DNA of 64,000 nt from Vreelandella neptunia (GTDB taxonomy: Bacteria; Pseudomonadota; Gammaproteobacteria; Pseudomonadales; Halomonadaceae), in contig NZ_CP140255.1 in assembly GCF_034479615.1 (NCBI RefSeq), positions 3,534,001 through 3,598,000 on the forward strand. The letters are read 5' to 3'. The translations under genes were made by a program, and so were the position numbers. This document shows, one piece after another, positions 27,301-36,498 of the stretch. Below the pieces are notes generated by a model. The model was not told the DNA's origin. It saw only the letters and a list, made by a program, of their open reading frames with translations, and made no database searches. Within the stretch, counting starts at the first letter, position 1; every line of letters starts with the position of its first letter.

Positions 27301-28031
27301 CGATCATGCGCCGCGAGTTATTAGAACGCCTACCTGAGACGCTCAGCACGTATCGTGAGCAGCTCGCACGCTTTCCTAGCCTCATGCAACCGGCTCCAGC
27401 CGTCACACACGCCTGCCAGGTATCTCTACCGAACCACACTGACGCTATCCACATCAGCCTCGAAGACACTCTCGATAACGTCTACTGCAATGAAACCGAG
27501 GTAGCGCGAGTGGTATTACTCACCAGCCAAGTGCATCAAGGCGATCACTGGCACTGGGCACAAATCACCCGGCACTGGCCCGCGCATTTGGCACTGCAGA
27601 TAACACACCCGAATGCCTCAACGCTTTTGGTATCTCCCAGCGGCACGCTGGAAATTCCTGGCATGCCCACCGAAAAGGCCATGGCCTGGTTAGATACGCT
27701 TATCGAGCAATGGCTTGGCGCCATGCAAGCACCGCTGCCTACCTACCCGTCGTTGGCATTTGCGCTACTTGATCACCTGAAGCCCAGCACCGATTGGCCT
27801 GACATCGATACATTGCGCGAGGACCCCGATCTTATGGAAGCGTGGAAAGAAACGTTCGAGACACTCACCGAGCGCAGCCCGCTCACTCTTCGTGAGCTGC
27901 CCACGTTAGAGACATTTTTCGACTGCGCTGACTTTTTGCCCGCCTGCCAAGCACTTTATGGTGATCTACACCGCTGTATCACCAATGCCGCAGCGGCAAA
28001 CAATACCGCCAACGCTGAGGAGAACACCTGA
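24387..28031 (+). CDS. recC: exodeoxyribonuclease V gamma subunit (RecC)
   Basis: This 1214-residue protein is RecC, the inactive helicase/nuclease-fold subunit that splits the DNA strands and scans for Chi in RecBCD. The N-terminus LIVLQGNRMEDLRDVTMAWL matches the RecC start (about residues 17-36). Later hallmarks are VFGISSLPQQMLEVLAAIA, ERHLPYHLADQQRRHREPLL and MRAIPFRQVYMLGMQDGAYP followed by RKSEAPDFDLM. A GTG lies two codons upstream, but AAGGA is better spaced for the ATG at 24387. It overlaps recB by one base (TGATG). The order recC-recB-recD without ptrA is usual outside the enterics. Confidence 0.95.
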   Translation: MPAPAIGSANHEKTQGLIVLQGNRMEDLRDVTMAWLAHRPLHPLEKTTFLVQSNGIAQWLKISMAETQGDAGRGISLGADVMLPARFQWIAYRQVIEAVEGEGSVPSHSPFDKSQLRWQLLNLLPEVLDDPRFAPLARYLEDDPDTRKRYQLAERIADLFDQYQVYRADWLNVWESGKDTLTRSSFNTAGVGQALDEEHLWQPTLWRMLGDEIAKRLGETARQSHRGAVHQRFKAAAAQLTERQDGLAQRLVVFGISSLPQQMLEVLAAIAPTTEVILCLLNPCKHYWGDIIESREVLRRHHRQRRKQGMPADLQASPEALHLHAHPLLAAWGKQGRDYLHLLGEHDDTERHLEAFAALQQPVDCFVAPDTRYLLGQLQDDILDLRPLAESRHCWPALMPDDRSIAFHACHGPQRELEVLHDQLLAAFAEDATLQPRDIIVMVPDINDYAPYIEAVFGQFSPFEERHLPYHLADQQRRHREPLLVALETLLSLPQLRFRASEVLDLLDIPPLRNAFGLAEGDMAALQRWIHDANIRWGLHAKQRTSLGLPEHDDLHTWRFGLERMLMGYAVGEPDLQGDDWEGIVPFDEVAGLDARLVGSLYRLVRTLDTYREDLDVTQGAEAWASTLSQLLTDTLAPTSPREEQLLGQVQVALESWQQEIQEADVTLALNLAIVRESWLDRIDEPQLAQNFMVGRITFATLMPMRAIPFRQVYMLGMQDGAYPRKSEAPDFDLMAIRGHYRPGDRSRRDDDRYLFLEALLSARERLVISWCGFSSQDNSEKPPSVLVGQLRDHLAAGWQLPAQPDPSMLTFSEREKHKQALLAKLTSEHPLQPFGHAYFDAASPLFTYAREWQAIRHGIHKDTAQENAPLPLWQPEGCITLSALTGLLRDPVSALFQQRLSTTMRDERADSEDDEPFAFAGLAKWQQREAMLQPLGQRAASDREVDIDTLFSQVEDQRQRAGDYPPAPVGPIMRRELLERLPETLSTYREQLARFPSLMQPAPAVTHACQVSLPNHTDAIHISLEDTLDNVYCNETEVARVVLLTSQVHQGDHWHWAQITRHWPAHLALQITHPNASTLLVSPSGTLEIPGMPTEKAMAWLDTLIEQWLGAMQAPLPTYPSLAFALLDHLKPSTDWPDIDTLREDPDLMEAWKETFETLTERSPLTLRELPTLETFFDCADFLPACQALYGDLHRCITNAAAANNTANAEENT

Positions 28032-31000
28032 TGCCGCCATCCACCACATCATCTTCATCCGCGGCCTCTCAGTCGTCTTCACGCCCTCTCGCGCTTGCGC
28101 TACCGCTGCGTGGAAGTCAGCTGATAGAGGCCAGCGCCGGTACCGGTAAAACCTTCACCATTGCCCTTTTGTATGTGCGTCTGGTGCTGGGTCACGGCCA
28201 ACCCGATGATGATAGCCATCCCCAAGTTAACGGCTTTCATATGCCACTAGTGCCACCGGACATCCTAGTGGTGACGTTCACCGAAGCCGCCAGCCAGGAG
28301 CTTAAAGACCGAATTCGTGCGCGGTTGGTACAGGCGGCCGAAGCATTTCGCCCGCATAACGAAAGCGAAGACTTAAGCCAAAGCGATCCTCTACTTGCAG
28401 AGTTACGCAACGACTACCCTCGCGCCACCTGGCCTCACTGCGCCCGCCGGCTAGAGGTCGCCGCCGAGTGGATGGATGATGCCGCTATCTCGACCATCCA
28501 TAGTTGGGCACAACGCATGCTCAAAGAGCATGCCTTTGATAGTGGCAAGCTGTTCCAACAGGAAGTCGTCAAAGACCTTGCCGAGATGACCCAAGAGGCG
28601 GTCTTCGACTACTGGCGTACGCGCGTCTACCCTCTCAGCGAATCGCTAGCGGCCGCCATGGTGGCGCTGTTTGCTTCGCCCTTTCAGTTACACAAGGCGC
28701 TGCGTCCATTACTGCAACGACGCGATGCCACGCTATGCTTGGGCGGGGAGCCCTTGCAAGCGGGCGATATTCAGGCCCAACTGAACGCGCTGATTGAGCG
28801 GCGCGAAGAACGTCAAAGAGCCGTGGCAAAAGCACGTAATACCTATTTAAAAGACGCCAATGCCATCCATCAGGCACTCCGCGATTTGCGCGGCCAGCTC
28901 AACGGCAACACCTTCCGGGATAAAAAAGACGACGCCAAATTTGATAGTTGGCTAGAGGAACTAGCGGCCTGGGGACGTGGTGAGTTAAACCTGGATGACA
29001 CCAGCTTCGTGCCCAAACTAGCCACTAGCCGTTTCAAACTCAATAGAGGCGCCACCCCGCCTACGTTTGAGCTTCATAGCACACTAGAAGAATGGTTAAG
29101 TATCGATACATCGGTTAATGAGCAGGCTCAGACGCTCAAGCCCCACGTTTTAGCCGACGCACGCGAGTGGGTCTCCACGCGGCTTGCGGAGCAGCTCGCT
29201 CAGCGTGCGCAAATGGGCTTTGACGATATGATTCAAGGGCTGGACAAGGCGCTCAGCGGCGATGGTGGCGAAACACTGGCTAATCGGCTGCGCGGGCAAT
29301 TCCCCATTGCGATGATCGATGAGTTTCAGGACACCGACCCCGCGCAGTACCGTATTTTTGATGCCATCTATCGGCTCAGCGATAACGATCAAGCCTCTAG
29401 CCTGATCCTAATTGGAGACCCAAAACAGGCGATCTACGGCTTCCGCGGCGGTGATATCTACACCTATCTCGATGCCCGCCGTGCCACTTCCCCGCGCCAC
29501 CACACTCTCGCTACCAACTTCCGATCTAGCGAGGCCGTTGTCGCTTCTGTCAATCAGCTGTTTAGGCATGCTGAAGACACCTTCCCCCGTGGCGCCTTTC
29601 GTTTTGCCGTGGAAGGAGGCGAAAGTGATAACCCTATGCCGTTTCATTTTGTGGAAGCTAACGGTCGGGCAGAATCGCTCCTGCTCAATGGCAATCCCTC
29701 CCCCGCGCTAACGACATGGCTGGTGGGCGATGATGACGAACCCATTAACACGGAGCGTTATCTTGAACAGGCCGCGCGTCACTGCGCCAATCAAATTGCG
29801 ACGTGGCTAAACCAGGCATCTCACGATGAAGCGGGGTTTCAGCAGGCGGATAAACCATTCAAGCCGCTAAAGGCGAGCGATATTGCCATTTTGGTACGTG
29901 ACCGCAAGGAAGCTGCGGCCATCCGTGACGCGCTAAGCGCACGCGACCTAGCCAGTGTGTATCTCTCAGATCGTGACAGCGTCTTTGCAACGCCAGAGGC
30001 CAGCGACCTCTGGCGTTGGCTGAAAGCAATCGCGGAGCCGGATGTGGTTTCTACACTACGCACTGCGCTGGCGACACCGACGCTCGGGCTATCGCTTTAC
30101 CAACTCGACAACTTACAACGCGACGAAATGGCCTGGGAAGCGACTCAAGAGCGTTTCGCGGGCTATCGCACCCGCTGGCAACAACGTGGTGTGCTTCCTG
30201 CGCTGCGCCAGCTGATGCACGACTACCAAGTGCCCGAACGATTGCTGGCAAACGCTAAGGGCGAGCGTCGTCTTACTAACCTGCTGCATCTGGCCGAGTG
30301 GGCACAGAATGCTAGCGACGCGTTGGACGGCGATCACGCGTTGATTCGTCTACTCGGCGAACAGATTGATGAGCCCGGCGGGGATGAACAGATCCTTCGC
30401 TTAGAAAGCGATGCTGAGCTGATTCAAGTCGTGACCATTTTTAAGTCTAAGGGGCTCGAATACCCTATCGTCGCGCTGCCCTTTATTTGTTCGTTTAAGG
30501 AGATCAACGGCAAGTGGGGTACACCACTGTTCCATAGCGATGATGGCCGGCCGCTGCTAGAGCTTTCACAAAAGAAAGATGAGGCAAAAGCTAGCTTTGA
30601 GGCTGCCAACGACGAGCGCCTTTCCGAGGAGATGCGCCTACTCTACGTCGCGCTTACGCGAGCCCGGCACGCGACGTTCATTGGCCTAGCACCGCTTAAA
30701 GTGGGCAATAGTAAAACGGCCCAGCTGGATAAATCCGGCATCGGCTACTTGCTCGCCGGTGGTGCAAAAATTGCTGATTTGTCGGCCGTAAAAGCTGCCT
30801 GGCAGACGCATACTAAAGCCTGCCCGGGGATTACGCAGGCAACCGCGGACAGCGACGATGTCCTCTATCAACCTCCGGTAGGTACTCAAGCGCTCAAGTC
30901 GGCGCTGGCGGCCAATCATCGTGCCTTTACGCCGTGGTGGATTGCCAGTTACTCATCGTTGCAACAAAAAGGGGCCAATGCGCCAGAAACGCCCCAAGCC

Positions 31001-31804
31001 GAAGTAGAGAGTGAAGAGCACCAGCCGGTACGCCCCGCTCCTCTTACTGGCACGCCAGAAGTAGCTACGTTGCACGCCTTCCCCCGCGGCCCCAACCCCG
31101 GCACTTTCCTGCACGGTGTGTTAGAAACGCTCGCGAATGAAGGTTTCAACCTTGCCGAGCGTGATTCATTGGTGATTGCCCGTATGAAACAGGGTTGCAT
31201 TGTGCGCGGTTGGGAAACGCACGCGCCCGTACTGGAAGCCGGTATCACAGCGTGGCTCAACACCCCGCTTGCGGCACAAGGCCACGATGGCCCGACGCTT
31301 TCTTCGCTTACCCATTACCGTGCTGAACCGGACTTCTGGTTTGCTACTGCAAATGCCAAGACGCCGGTGCTCGACAAACTGGTTAAGCAAACACTTTTTC
31401 CCGGTGAATCACGCCCCTCGCTGGGGTTTCAGCAGCTCAACGGTTTGATGAAGGGCTTTATTGATCTGCTGGCAGAATATAACGGTCAATACTACGTCAT
31501 TGACTGGAAGTCGAACTGGCTAGGACCGAATGACAGCGCCTACACCCAGGACGTACTCATGCGCGCAGCCCTTGATAAGCGTTACGACATGCAGCTTTCG
31601 GTTTATCTGCTGGCGCTGCACCGTCACTTGCGCCAAACCCTGCCCAATTATGATTACGACAGGGATGTAGGCGGCGCGATGCTGGTATTTCTGCGCGGCA
31701 TCCATGCACCGAGCCGCGGCGTACTCAACATCAAACCGCCGCGTACCTTTATCGAACGCCTGGACGCCATGATGGCGGGCGCCAGCGACAAGGAGGTTTC
31801 CTGA
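28031..31804 (+). CDS. recB: exodeoxyribonuclease V beta subunit (RecB)
   Basis: This 1257-residue protein is RecB, the 3'-5' helicase and the only nuclease of RecBCD; it also loads RecA. The UvrD-type helicase has Walker A in IEASAGTGKTFTIALLYVR (about residues 34-52), Walker B in AMIDEFQDTDPAQYRIFDA, ILIGDPKQAIYGFRGGDIYT, and motif VI in RLLYVALTRARHATFIG. The C-terminal nuclease has NPGTFLHGVLETLANEG, then GFQQLNGLMKGFIDLLAEY and YVIDWKSNWLG with the catalytic Asp and Lys. All key residues are present. Start overlaps recC and stop overlaps recD, giving translational coupling. Confidence 0.96.
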   Translation: MPPSTTSSSSAASQSSSRPLALALPLRGSQLIEASAGTGKTFTIALLYVRLVLGHGQPDDDSHPQVNGFHMPLVPPDILVVTFTEAASQELKDRIRARLVQAAEAFRPHNESEDLSQSDPLLAELRNDYPRATWPHCARRLEVAAEWMDDAAISTIHSWAQRMLKEHAFDSGKLFQQEVVKDLAEMTQEAVFDYWRTRVYPLSESLAAAMVALFASPFQLHKALRPLLQRRDATLCLGGEPLQAGDIQAQLNALIERREERQRAVAKARNTYLKDANAIHQALRDLRGQLNGNTFRDKKDDAKFDSWLEELAAWGRGELNLDDTSFVPKLATSRFKLNRGATPPTFELHSTLEEWLSIDTSVNEQAQTLKPHVLADAREWVSTRLAEQLAQRAQMGFDDMIQGLDKALSGDGGETLANRLRGQFPIAMIDEFQDTDPAQYRIFDAIYRLSDNDQASSLILIGDPKQAIYGFRGGDIYTYLDARRATSPRHHTLATNFRSSEAVVASVNQLFRHAEDTFPRGAFRFAVEGGESDNPMPFHFVEANGRAESLLLNGNPSPALTTWLVGDDDEPINTERYLEQAARHCANQIATWLNQASHDEAGFQQADKPFKPLKASDIAILVRDRKEAAAIRDALSARDLASVYLSDRDSVFATPEASDLWRWLKAIAEPDVVSTLRTALATPTLGLSLYQLDNLQRDEMAWEATQERFAGYRTRWQQRGVLPALRQLMHDYQVPERLLANAKGERRLTNLLHLAEWAQNASDALDGDHALIRLLGEQIDEPGGDEQILRLESDAELIQVVTIFKSKGLEYPIVALPFICSFKEINGKWGTPLFHSDDGRPLLELSQKKDEAKASFEAANDERLSEEMRLLYVALTRARHATFIGLAPLKVGNSKTAQLDKSGIGYLLAGGAKIADLSAVKAAWQTHTKACPGITQATADSDDVLYQPPVGTQALKSALAANHRAFTPWWIASYSSLQQKGANAPETPQAEVESEEHQPVRPAPLTGTPEVATLHAFPRGPNPGTFLHGVLETLANEGFNLAERDSLVIARMKQGCIVRGWETHAPVLEAGITAWLNTPLAAQGHDGPTLSSLTHYRAEPDFWFATANAKTPVLDKLVKQTLFPGESRPSLGFQQLNGLMKGFIDLLAEYNGQYYVIDWKSNWLGPNDSAYTQDVLMRAALDKRYDMQLSVYLLALHRHLRQTLPNYDYDRDVGGAMLVFLRGIHAPSRGVLNIKPPRTFIERLDAMMAGASDKEVS

Positions 31805-33846
31805 TGAGTGTTGCCTACATCAATGACCGCCAGGCACTACTGACACTGCTGTTCCAATGGAGCAGTGCAGGCTGGATTCGCGACCTTGACGCTGCGTTTG
31901 CCGATCAACTCGCTCAGCTCACCCCAGAGGCGGATACCACCTGCCTGCTCGCGGCCGCGCTTGTTAGTCACTTGGCAGGGCAAGGCCACCTGCTACTTGA
32001 TCTTCAGCAACTGCAGGCACACCCGCGTTCTCTGATTGCAGTACAGCCGCAAGAAGCTAAGAATGACCTCGCCACACCGGAAAGCTTTATCGCTGCACTC
32101 GCTGCTCACGACTGGGAAAAAGAGCTCCGCCGTTGGACCGCTGTCGGTGAAGGTGACGGTAACGAGCCACTCGTGCTTGACGGCTCCCGCCTCTACCTTC
32201 GCCGCTACTGGCGTCACGAACAGCGCATCACCGCTAAAATTGAAGCCCGAGTTACGCAAACTACTGAATGGGCCGCCGAAGACACCCGTGCCCTTCTTGA
32301 CTGCCTTTTCCCGCGCGATGACACCAATGCCAGTGAGGCCCGCTGGCAGAAAATTGCGTGCGCTTTAGGGGCTCGCTCACCGTTTGCAGTCATCACCGGC
32401 GGCCCTGGCACGGGGAAGACCACCACGGTCATACGACTCTTGGCACTGCTGCAGAGCCTGAATATCAAGACGGGCAATCCAGCTTTGCGGATTGCCTTAG
32501 CAGCCCCAACGGGTAAAGCCGCTGCGCGGCTGAATGAATCTATTGCCAAGCAGGTTGAAGCACTCAGTGAACTTGCATTGCCTGAAGGCGCACAGGCGAC
32601 GATTCCCAAAGAAGTCAAAACGTTACACCGGCTATTGGGGGCACGCCCGGACACCCGCCATTATCACTATCACGCACGACGCTCACTACCGTTTGATATG
32701 GTGGTGGTCGATGAAGCCTCGATGGTGGATATCGACATGATGGCCGCCCTGCTTGATGCATTACCGCCGCACGCGCGATTGGTGCTACTCGGGGATAAAG
32801 ACCAACTTGCCTCCGTCGAGGCCGGTGCTGTGCTGGGCAATTTATGCCAACGCGCGGACGTTGGTTATTACAACGACGAGATCGCGCACTGGATCGAAAC
32901 CACCACAGGCTTCGTGTTAGAAAACGATTACCGAGATACCCGCGGGCGCGCCTTAGACCAATCCGTCGCCAAGCTACGCCACAGCTTCCGGTTTGATAGC
33001 CAGAGTGGTATCGGCCAGCTCGCTCATGCCGTCAATGCAGGCGACGCATCTCAAGCGCTCAAGGTTATTAAAGACCAGACATATACCGACCTCACCCACA
33101 TTAAGCTCTCAACAAAGGCGCCATATCCAAAACTGACGGCGCTTGCCGTGGCAGGCCGTAAAGATAACGCGAGCGCACTGGGACTAAGCCACTACTTGCA
33201 ACGCATTCATCGTCAAGAGACACGGCCTGCTATAAGCGCTGGTAAAGCACGTTGGGATGCCTGGGCAGCCGATATTCTTGATGCTCACACCGCCTTTCAG
33301 CTGCTGACACCGTTACGCCAGGGACCTTGGGGAGTCGAGGCCCTCAATGAACGCATTGAGCAAGCGCTGATGCGCGACAACCTGATTCATAAAACGGAGG
33401 ACACCAGCCATTGGTACGAAGGCCGCCCGGTGCTTGTCACGGGTAACGATTACGGACTAAAGCTAATGAACGGCGATATCGGCATTACGCTCAACGCGCC
33501 GCGCCAATTCGATACGCAAGCCACAAGCGAGACGACAGACGATAGCGGCCTCACCCTTCGTGTTGCTTTCCCTGACGGCCAAGGCGGTATCCGCTGGGTG
33601 TTACCTAGTCGGCTGCAGCGTATCGAGACGGTCTACGCGATGACCGTGCACAAGTCGCAAGGCTCGGAGTTTGCTCACACCGCGCTGGTGATGCCCGATA
33701 CTCTGTCTCCAATTCTTACCCGAGAGCTGATTTACACCGCGGTCACCCGGGCTAAGAGCACGTTTACACTGCTCGATGCCAACGAAGGCCTGCTAGCGCA
33801 TGCTATTGAGCGGCGTATTCAACGCCATAGCCGACTATTTGCGTAG
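31804..33846 (+). CDS. recD: exodeoxyribonuclease V alpha subunit (RecD)
   Basis: This 680-residue protein is RecD, the 5'-3' helicase of RecBCD. It has Walker A in VITGGPGTGKTTTVIRLLAL (about residue 197), LAAPTGKAAARLNESI, Walker B in MVVVDEASMVDIDMMAALL, LLGDKDQLASVEAGAVLG and motif VI-like YAMTVHKSQGSEFAHTALV followed by YTAVTRAKSTFTLL. AAGGAGG precedes the ATG, which overlaps the recB stop by one base. A strong hairpin lies about 50 bases after the stop. Confidence 0.96.
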   Translation: MSVAYINDRQALLTLLFQWSSAGWIRDLDAAFADQLAQLTPEADTTCLLAAALVSHLAGQGHLLLDLQQLQAHPRSLIAVQPQEAKNDLATPESFIAALAAHDWEKELRRWTAVGEGDGNEPLVLDGSRLYLRRYWRHEQRITAKIEARVTQTTEWAAEDTRALLDCLFPRDDTNASEARWQKIACALGARSPFAVITGGPGTGKTTTVIRLLALLQSLNIKTGNPALRIALAAPTGKAAARLNESIAKQVEALSELALPEGAQATIPKEVKTLHRLLGARPDTRHYHYHARRSLPFDMVVVDEASMVDIDMMAALLDALPPHARLVLLGDKDQLASVEAGAVLGNLCQRADVGYYNDEIAHWIETTTGFVLENDYRDTRGRALDQSVAKLRHSFRFDSQSGIGQLAHAVNAGDASQALKVIKDQTYTDLTHIKLSTKAPYPKLTALAVAGRKDNASALGLSHYLQRIHRQETRPAISAGKARWDAWAADILDAHTAFQLLTPLRQGPWGVEALNERIEQALMRDNLIHKTEDTSHWYEGRPVLVTGNDYGLKLMNGDIGITLNAPRQFDTQATSETTDDSGLTLRVAFPDGQGGIRWVLPSRLQRIETVYAMTVHKSQGSEFAHTALVMPDTLSPILTRELIYTAVTRAKSTFTLLDANEGLLAHAIERRIQRHSRLFA

Positions 33847-33896
33847 TACCACTATTTGCATCGTTTCACTATCAACATAGCTCCCCTCAGTCACCA

Positions 33897-33931
33897 CGCC
33901 CTAGTGCGACATAGAACGTCGCACTAGGGCG
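33897..33931 (+). terminator. 14-bp perfect hairpin after recD
   Basis: CGCCCTAGTGCGAC (33897-33910) pairs perfectly with GTCGCACTAGGGCG (33918-33931) around a 7-base loop. The following TTATGATGA is only weakly T-rich. It probably ends or reduces recCBD transcription before the ATPase gene, which starts 37 bases on. An attenuating or mRNA-stabilising role is equally possible. Confidence 0.75.
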
Positions 33932-33967
33932 TTATGATGAGACGAGTGGGCAACGAAGGAGTCGGCC

Positions 33968-36085
33968 ATGCAGTGGGAACACATCTTAGACGTGAATGCA
34001 GCATCCGCAGCCGATACGAACAACGATCCGCAGGAGCGCCTCCTGGCACAATTAATCACAGTGCGAACGGTGATGTTTCAGGGCAAGGATTGCGGGTTGG
34101 ATGACATGGACTGGCAGGGCCTCTTTAGTTGGCTAGGCATCAAAGTACCCAAAGACGCCGAAGGAAGCCATCACTATGGTGATTACTCTCCCACCCTTAA
34201 ACGCTGGTGGAAGCGCACCTCGGCTGCGCTGGATACAACAACACCTGTACACAACGCGCTTACCCTCCTATGCGAACATATCGCTGATCTACTGCAGCTC
34301 GGTGTGTTAGAAACACGCTTGCTAATGCTCACCTGGCTGAGACTGCGCTACCCGCAGATGAACCCGGTGCTAGCGTGTGTAGAACACACGCGAACCAAAA
34401 AACTGTTGGCACAGCTGACAGGTCACAACAGCGATGAGGTTCATTTATGCTTACAGGAGCACGGTCGCCTATTAATGTTGGGGCTACTTTCTTATCAGCA
34501 TAACTTACGCGCGTTGGATCTCGATGACAGCCTAACAGCAGGCCACATGCTGCTCAGCCTGGCGCCGCTGGTCAACCACGATGTCAAGGCACTCTCATCC
34601 AGCGCGCTGCGGGGCTATATCACTGAGCGTTTGATGAGCCTGTGCCCCACACAGCCGCCAGGGGCATTCACACTAGCAAGCTTTGACGCCGTTCCCCTGC
34701 GCCAATTGACCGTTGATTATTTACGCCAGGCGCTTGATACCCAACAAGCGGGCGCTAACGTGTTGATCTATGGCGAACCCGGGGTGGGTAAGACCGAGCT
34801 GGTAAAAGCGTTAGCGTCGCTGTTGAGTGTGCCGCTTTACGGTGTGCCAGTGGTCGACAATAACGACGAGATGCTCACGCCAAGTAAGCGTTTAAGTCGC
34901 TACCAAGTAGTGCAAAAGCTTATCGATCGGCGACCTGGGCTGATCATGTTTGATGAGATTGAGGATGTCATCAACGATGAGGAGGCGCTCCCCAAGGGCT
35001 GGATGAACCAACTGCTGGAGAACAATTCCACACCTGCCCTGTGGGTGAGTAACAGCGTGCACTGGCTTGATCCCGCTTATCTACGCCGTTTTGACATGAT
35101 CATCGAGGTAAAAGCCCAGCACGGCGAGCAGGCCAAAGCCCACTATTGCCAGTTGCTCAACGAGCTACCGGTGACCCCTCAAGGGCGCCAGCAGCTGGCG
35201 CTACAACCTTGGATGACCCCCGCTGCTGCTGATCAACTATGCCGTTTAGGGCGCTTGTTCAACCCACGTACACCAAAGCGTAACGAGCAGCATATCGACA
35301 CCCTGATGACACATCGCCTGCGTGCGTTAGGAAAATCGCTTTCGCGTACTCAGAACGATAAGACACTTGCCACAGGCCCCACTATGCCCGCGTACCGCAT
35401 TGAGTGGCTGAATACGCGCCCAGGGCTTGAAAACATTGTGCAGCGCCTAACCCGACGCCAGCGTGGCCGCTTGTGCTTGCATGGACTACCCGGCAGCGGC
35501 AAGACAGCACTGGCGCAGCACTTAGCCAAGATTCTAGGTTGCGAGCTGATCACTGCCCATGCCAGCAGCCTGCTAGATAAATATGTGGGTGGTACAGAAG
35601 AGAAGCTTGCTGCGCTGTTTGCCCAGGCGCGTGAGAAAGGAGCCGTACTGCTGCTAGATGAAGTCGACACCCTGCTCATGCAACGCGACAACAGCATGCA
35701 GAGCTGGGAAATTTCTCACACCAATGAGCTATTGGTACAGATTGAGAATTTTGACGGCATTTTGCTGGCCACCACCAACCGCGTGGATAGTCTGGATCGT
35801 GCCGTCATGCGCCGCTTTGATCTTAAGGTGGAGTTTCTGCCACTAGCACCCGAGCCATTACGTGATTTGCTCAAGGAAGTGCTACCCGCGCGTGACCATC
35901 AGCGTCTGGCGACCATTCCAAATAGCCACTTAGCACAAAGATCCCTTACTCCAGGGAATGTGCGCACCGCGCTAGACCAACTCGACCTGCGTGGCCTGCC
36001 CATCCGTTTGAACACACTGATGGACGCCCTGGCCCTGGAAGAGCGTGAACAGCACGGCAAACGCCAGCCAATAGGGTTTGTGTAA
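33968..36085 (+). CDS. double-AAA family ATPase
   Basis: This 705-residue protein has two AAA modules after a helical N-terminal region of about 240 residues. Module 1 has Walker A GEPGVGKTELVKALASLLS (near 270) and Walker B PGLIMFDEIEDVIND. Module 2 has Walker A HGLPGSGKTALAQHLAKIL (near 509), Walker B AVLLLDEVDTLLMQRD and the sensor/arginine-finger segment LLATTNRVDSLDRAVMRRFD. Both modules look competent for ATP hydrolysis. Module 2 resembles FtsH/VCP-type AAA proteins. AAGGAG precedes the ATG. The substrate is unknown. It may be co-transcribed with the gamma-glutamyl-related genes that follow. Confidence 0.85.
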   Translation: MQWEHILDVNAASAADTNNDPQERLLAQLITVRTVMFQGKDCGLDDMDWQGLFSWLGIKVPKDAEGSHHYGDYSPTLKRWWKRTSAALDTTTPVHNALTLLCEHIADLLQLGVLETRLLMLTWLRLRYPQMNPVLACVEHTRTKKLLAQLTGHNSDEVHLCLQEHGRLLMLGLLSYQHNLRALDLDDSLTAGHMLLSLAPLVNHDVKALSSSALRGYITERLMSLCPTQPPGAFTLASFDAVPLRQLTVDYLRQALDTQQAGANVLIYGEPGVGKTELVKALASLLSVPLYGVPVVDNNDEMLTPSKRLSRYQVVQKLIDRRPGLIMFDEIEDVINDEEALPKGWMNQLLENNSTPALWVSNSVHWLDPAYLRRFDMIIEVKAQHGEQAKAHYCQLLNELPVTPQGRQQLALQPWMTPAAADQLCRLGRLFNPRTPKRNEQHIDTLMTHRLRALGKSLSRTQNDKTLATGPTMPAYRIEWLNTRPGLENIVQRLTRRQRGRLCLHGLPGSGKTALAQHLAKILGCELITAHASSLLDKYVGGTEEKLAALFAQAREKGAVLLLDEVDTLLMQRDNSMQSWEISHTNELLVQIENFDGILLATTNRVDSLDRAVMRRFDLKVEFLPLAPEPLRDLLKEVLPARDHQRLATIPNSHLAQRSLTPGNVRTALDQLDLRGLPIRLNTLMDALALEEREQHGKRQPIGFV

Positions 36086-36126
36086 CGAAGCCGCTGATAA
36101 GGGAAGGAGACAACACCATAGATCAC

Positions 36127-36498
36127 TTGCAACGCGATATACAACGCTGCCCTCGCGTCGCTGTATATGGCACGCTCAAGCAAGGTTGCCACAACCATTA
36201 TTGGCTTGACGGCGCGACCCTGCTCGGCCGTGACCGCCTAACCGCTCTCACTCTCTATGACCTTGGCCCTTACCCAGGGGCCAAAGCGGAGGTGTCAGCT
36301 GGTGCGGTGGTCGAGGTCTACGCCATCAACGCCAAACAACTGGCCTTACTGGATCAGCTGGAAGGCTACTTCGCGCATGCCCCAGGTCAAGGGCTATACA
36401 ACCGCGCAATTTTTCCTACCCAACACGGCGAGGCGTGGTGCTACCTCTACAACGCCGAGACTAAGAACGAGGCACGTATCGAGGACGGGGAATGGTAA
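36127..36498 (+). CDS. gamma-glutamylcyclotransferase-like protein
   Basis: This 123-residue protein has the GGCT/AIG2 fold signature: RVAVYGTLKQGCHNHYWLDG at the N-terminus (substrate loop YGTLK-G), LYDLGPYPG, VEVYAINAKQLALLDQLEGY with the catalytic Glu and YNRAIF after it. Family members cleave gamma-glutamyl amides to 5-oxoproline. The start is unusual: a TTG at 36127 opens the frame, but AAGGAG is better placed for an in-frame ATA at 36118, as if an ATG there had mutated. The 3' end overlaps the next gene by seven bases. Confidence 0.82.
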   Translation: MQRDIQRCPRVAVYGTLKQGCHNHYWLDGATLLGRDRLTALTLYDLGPYPGAKAEVSAGAVVEVYAINAKQLALLDQLEGYFAHAPGQGLYNRAIFPTQHGEAWCYLYNAETKNEARIEDGEW

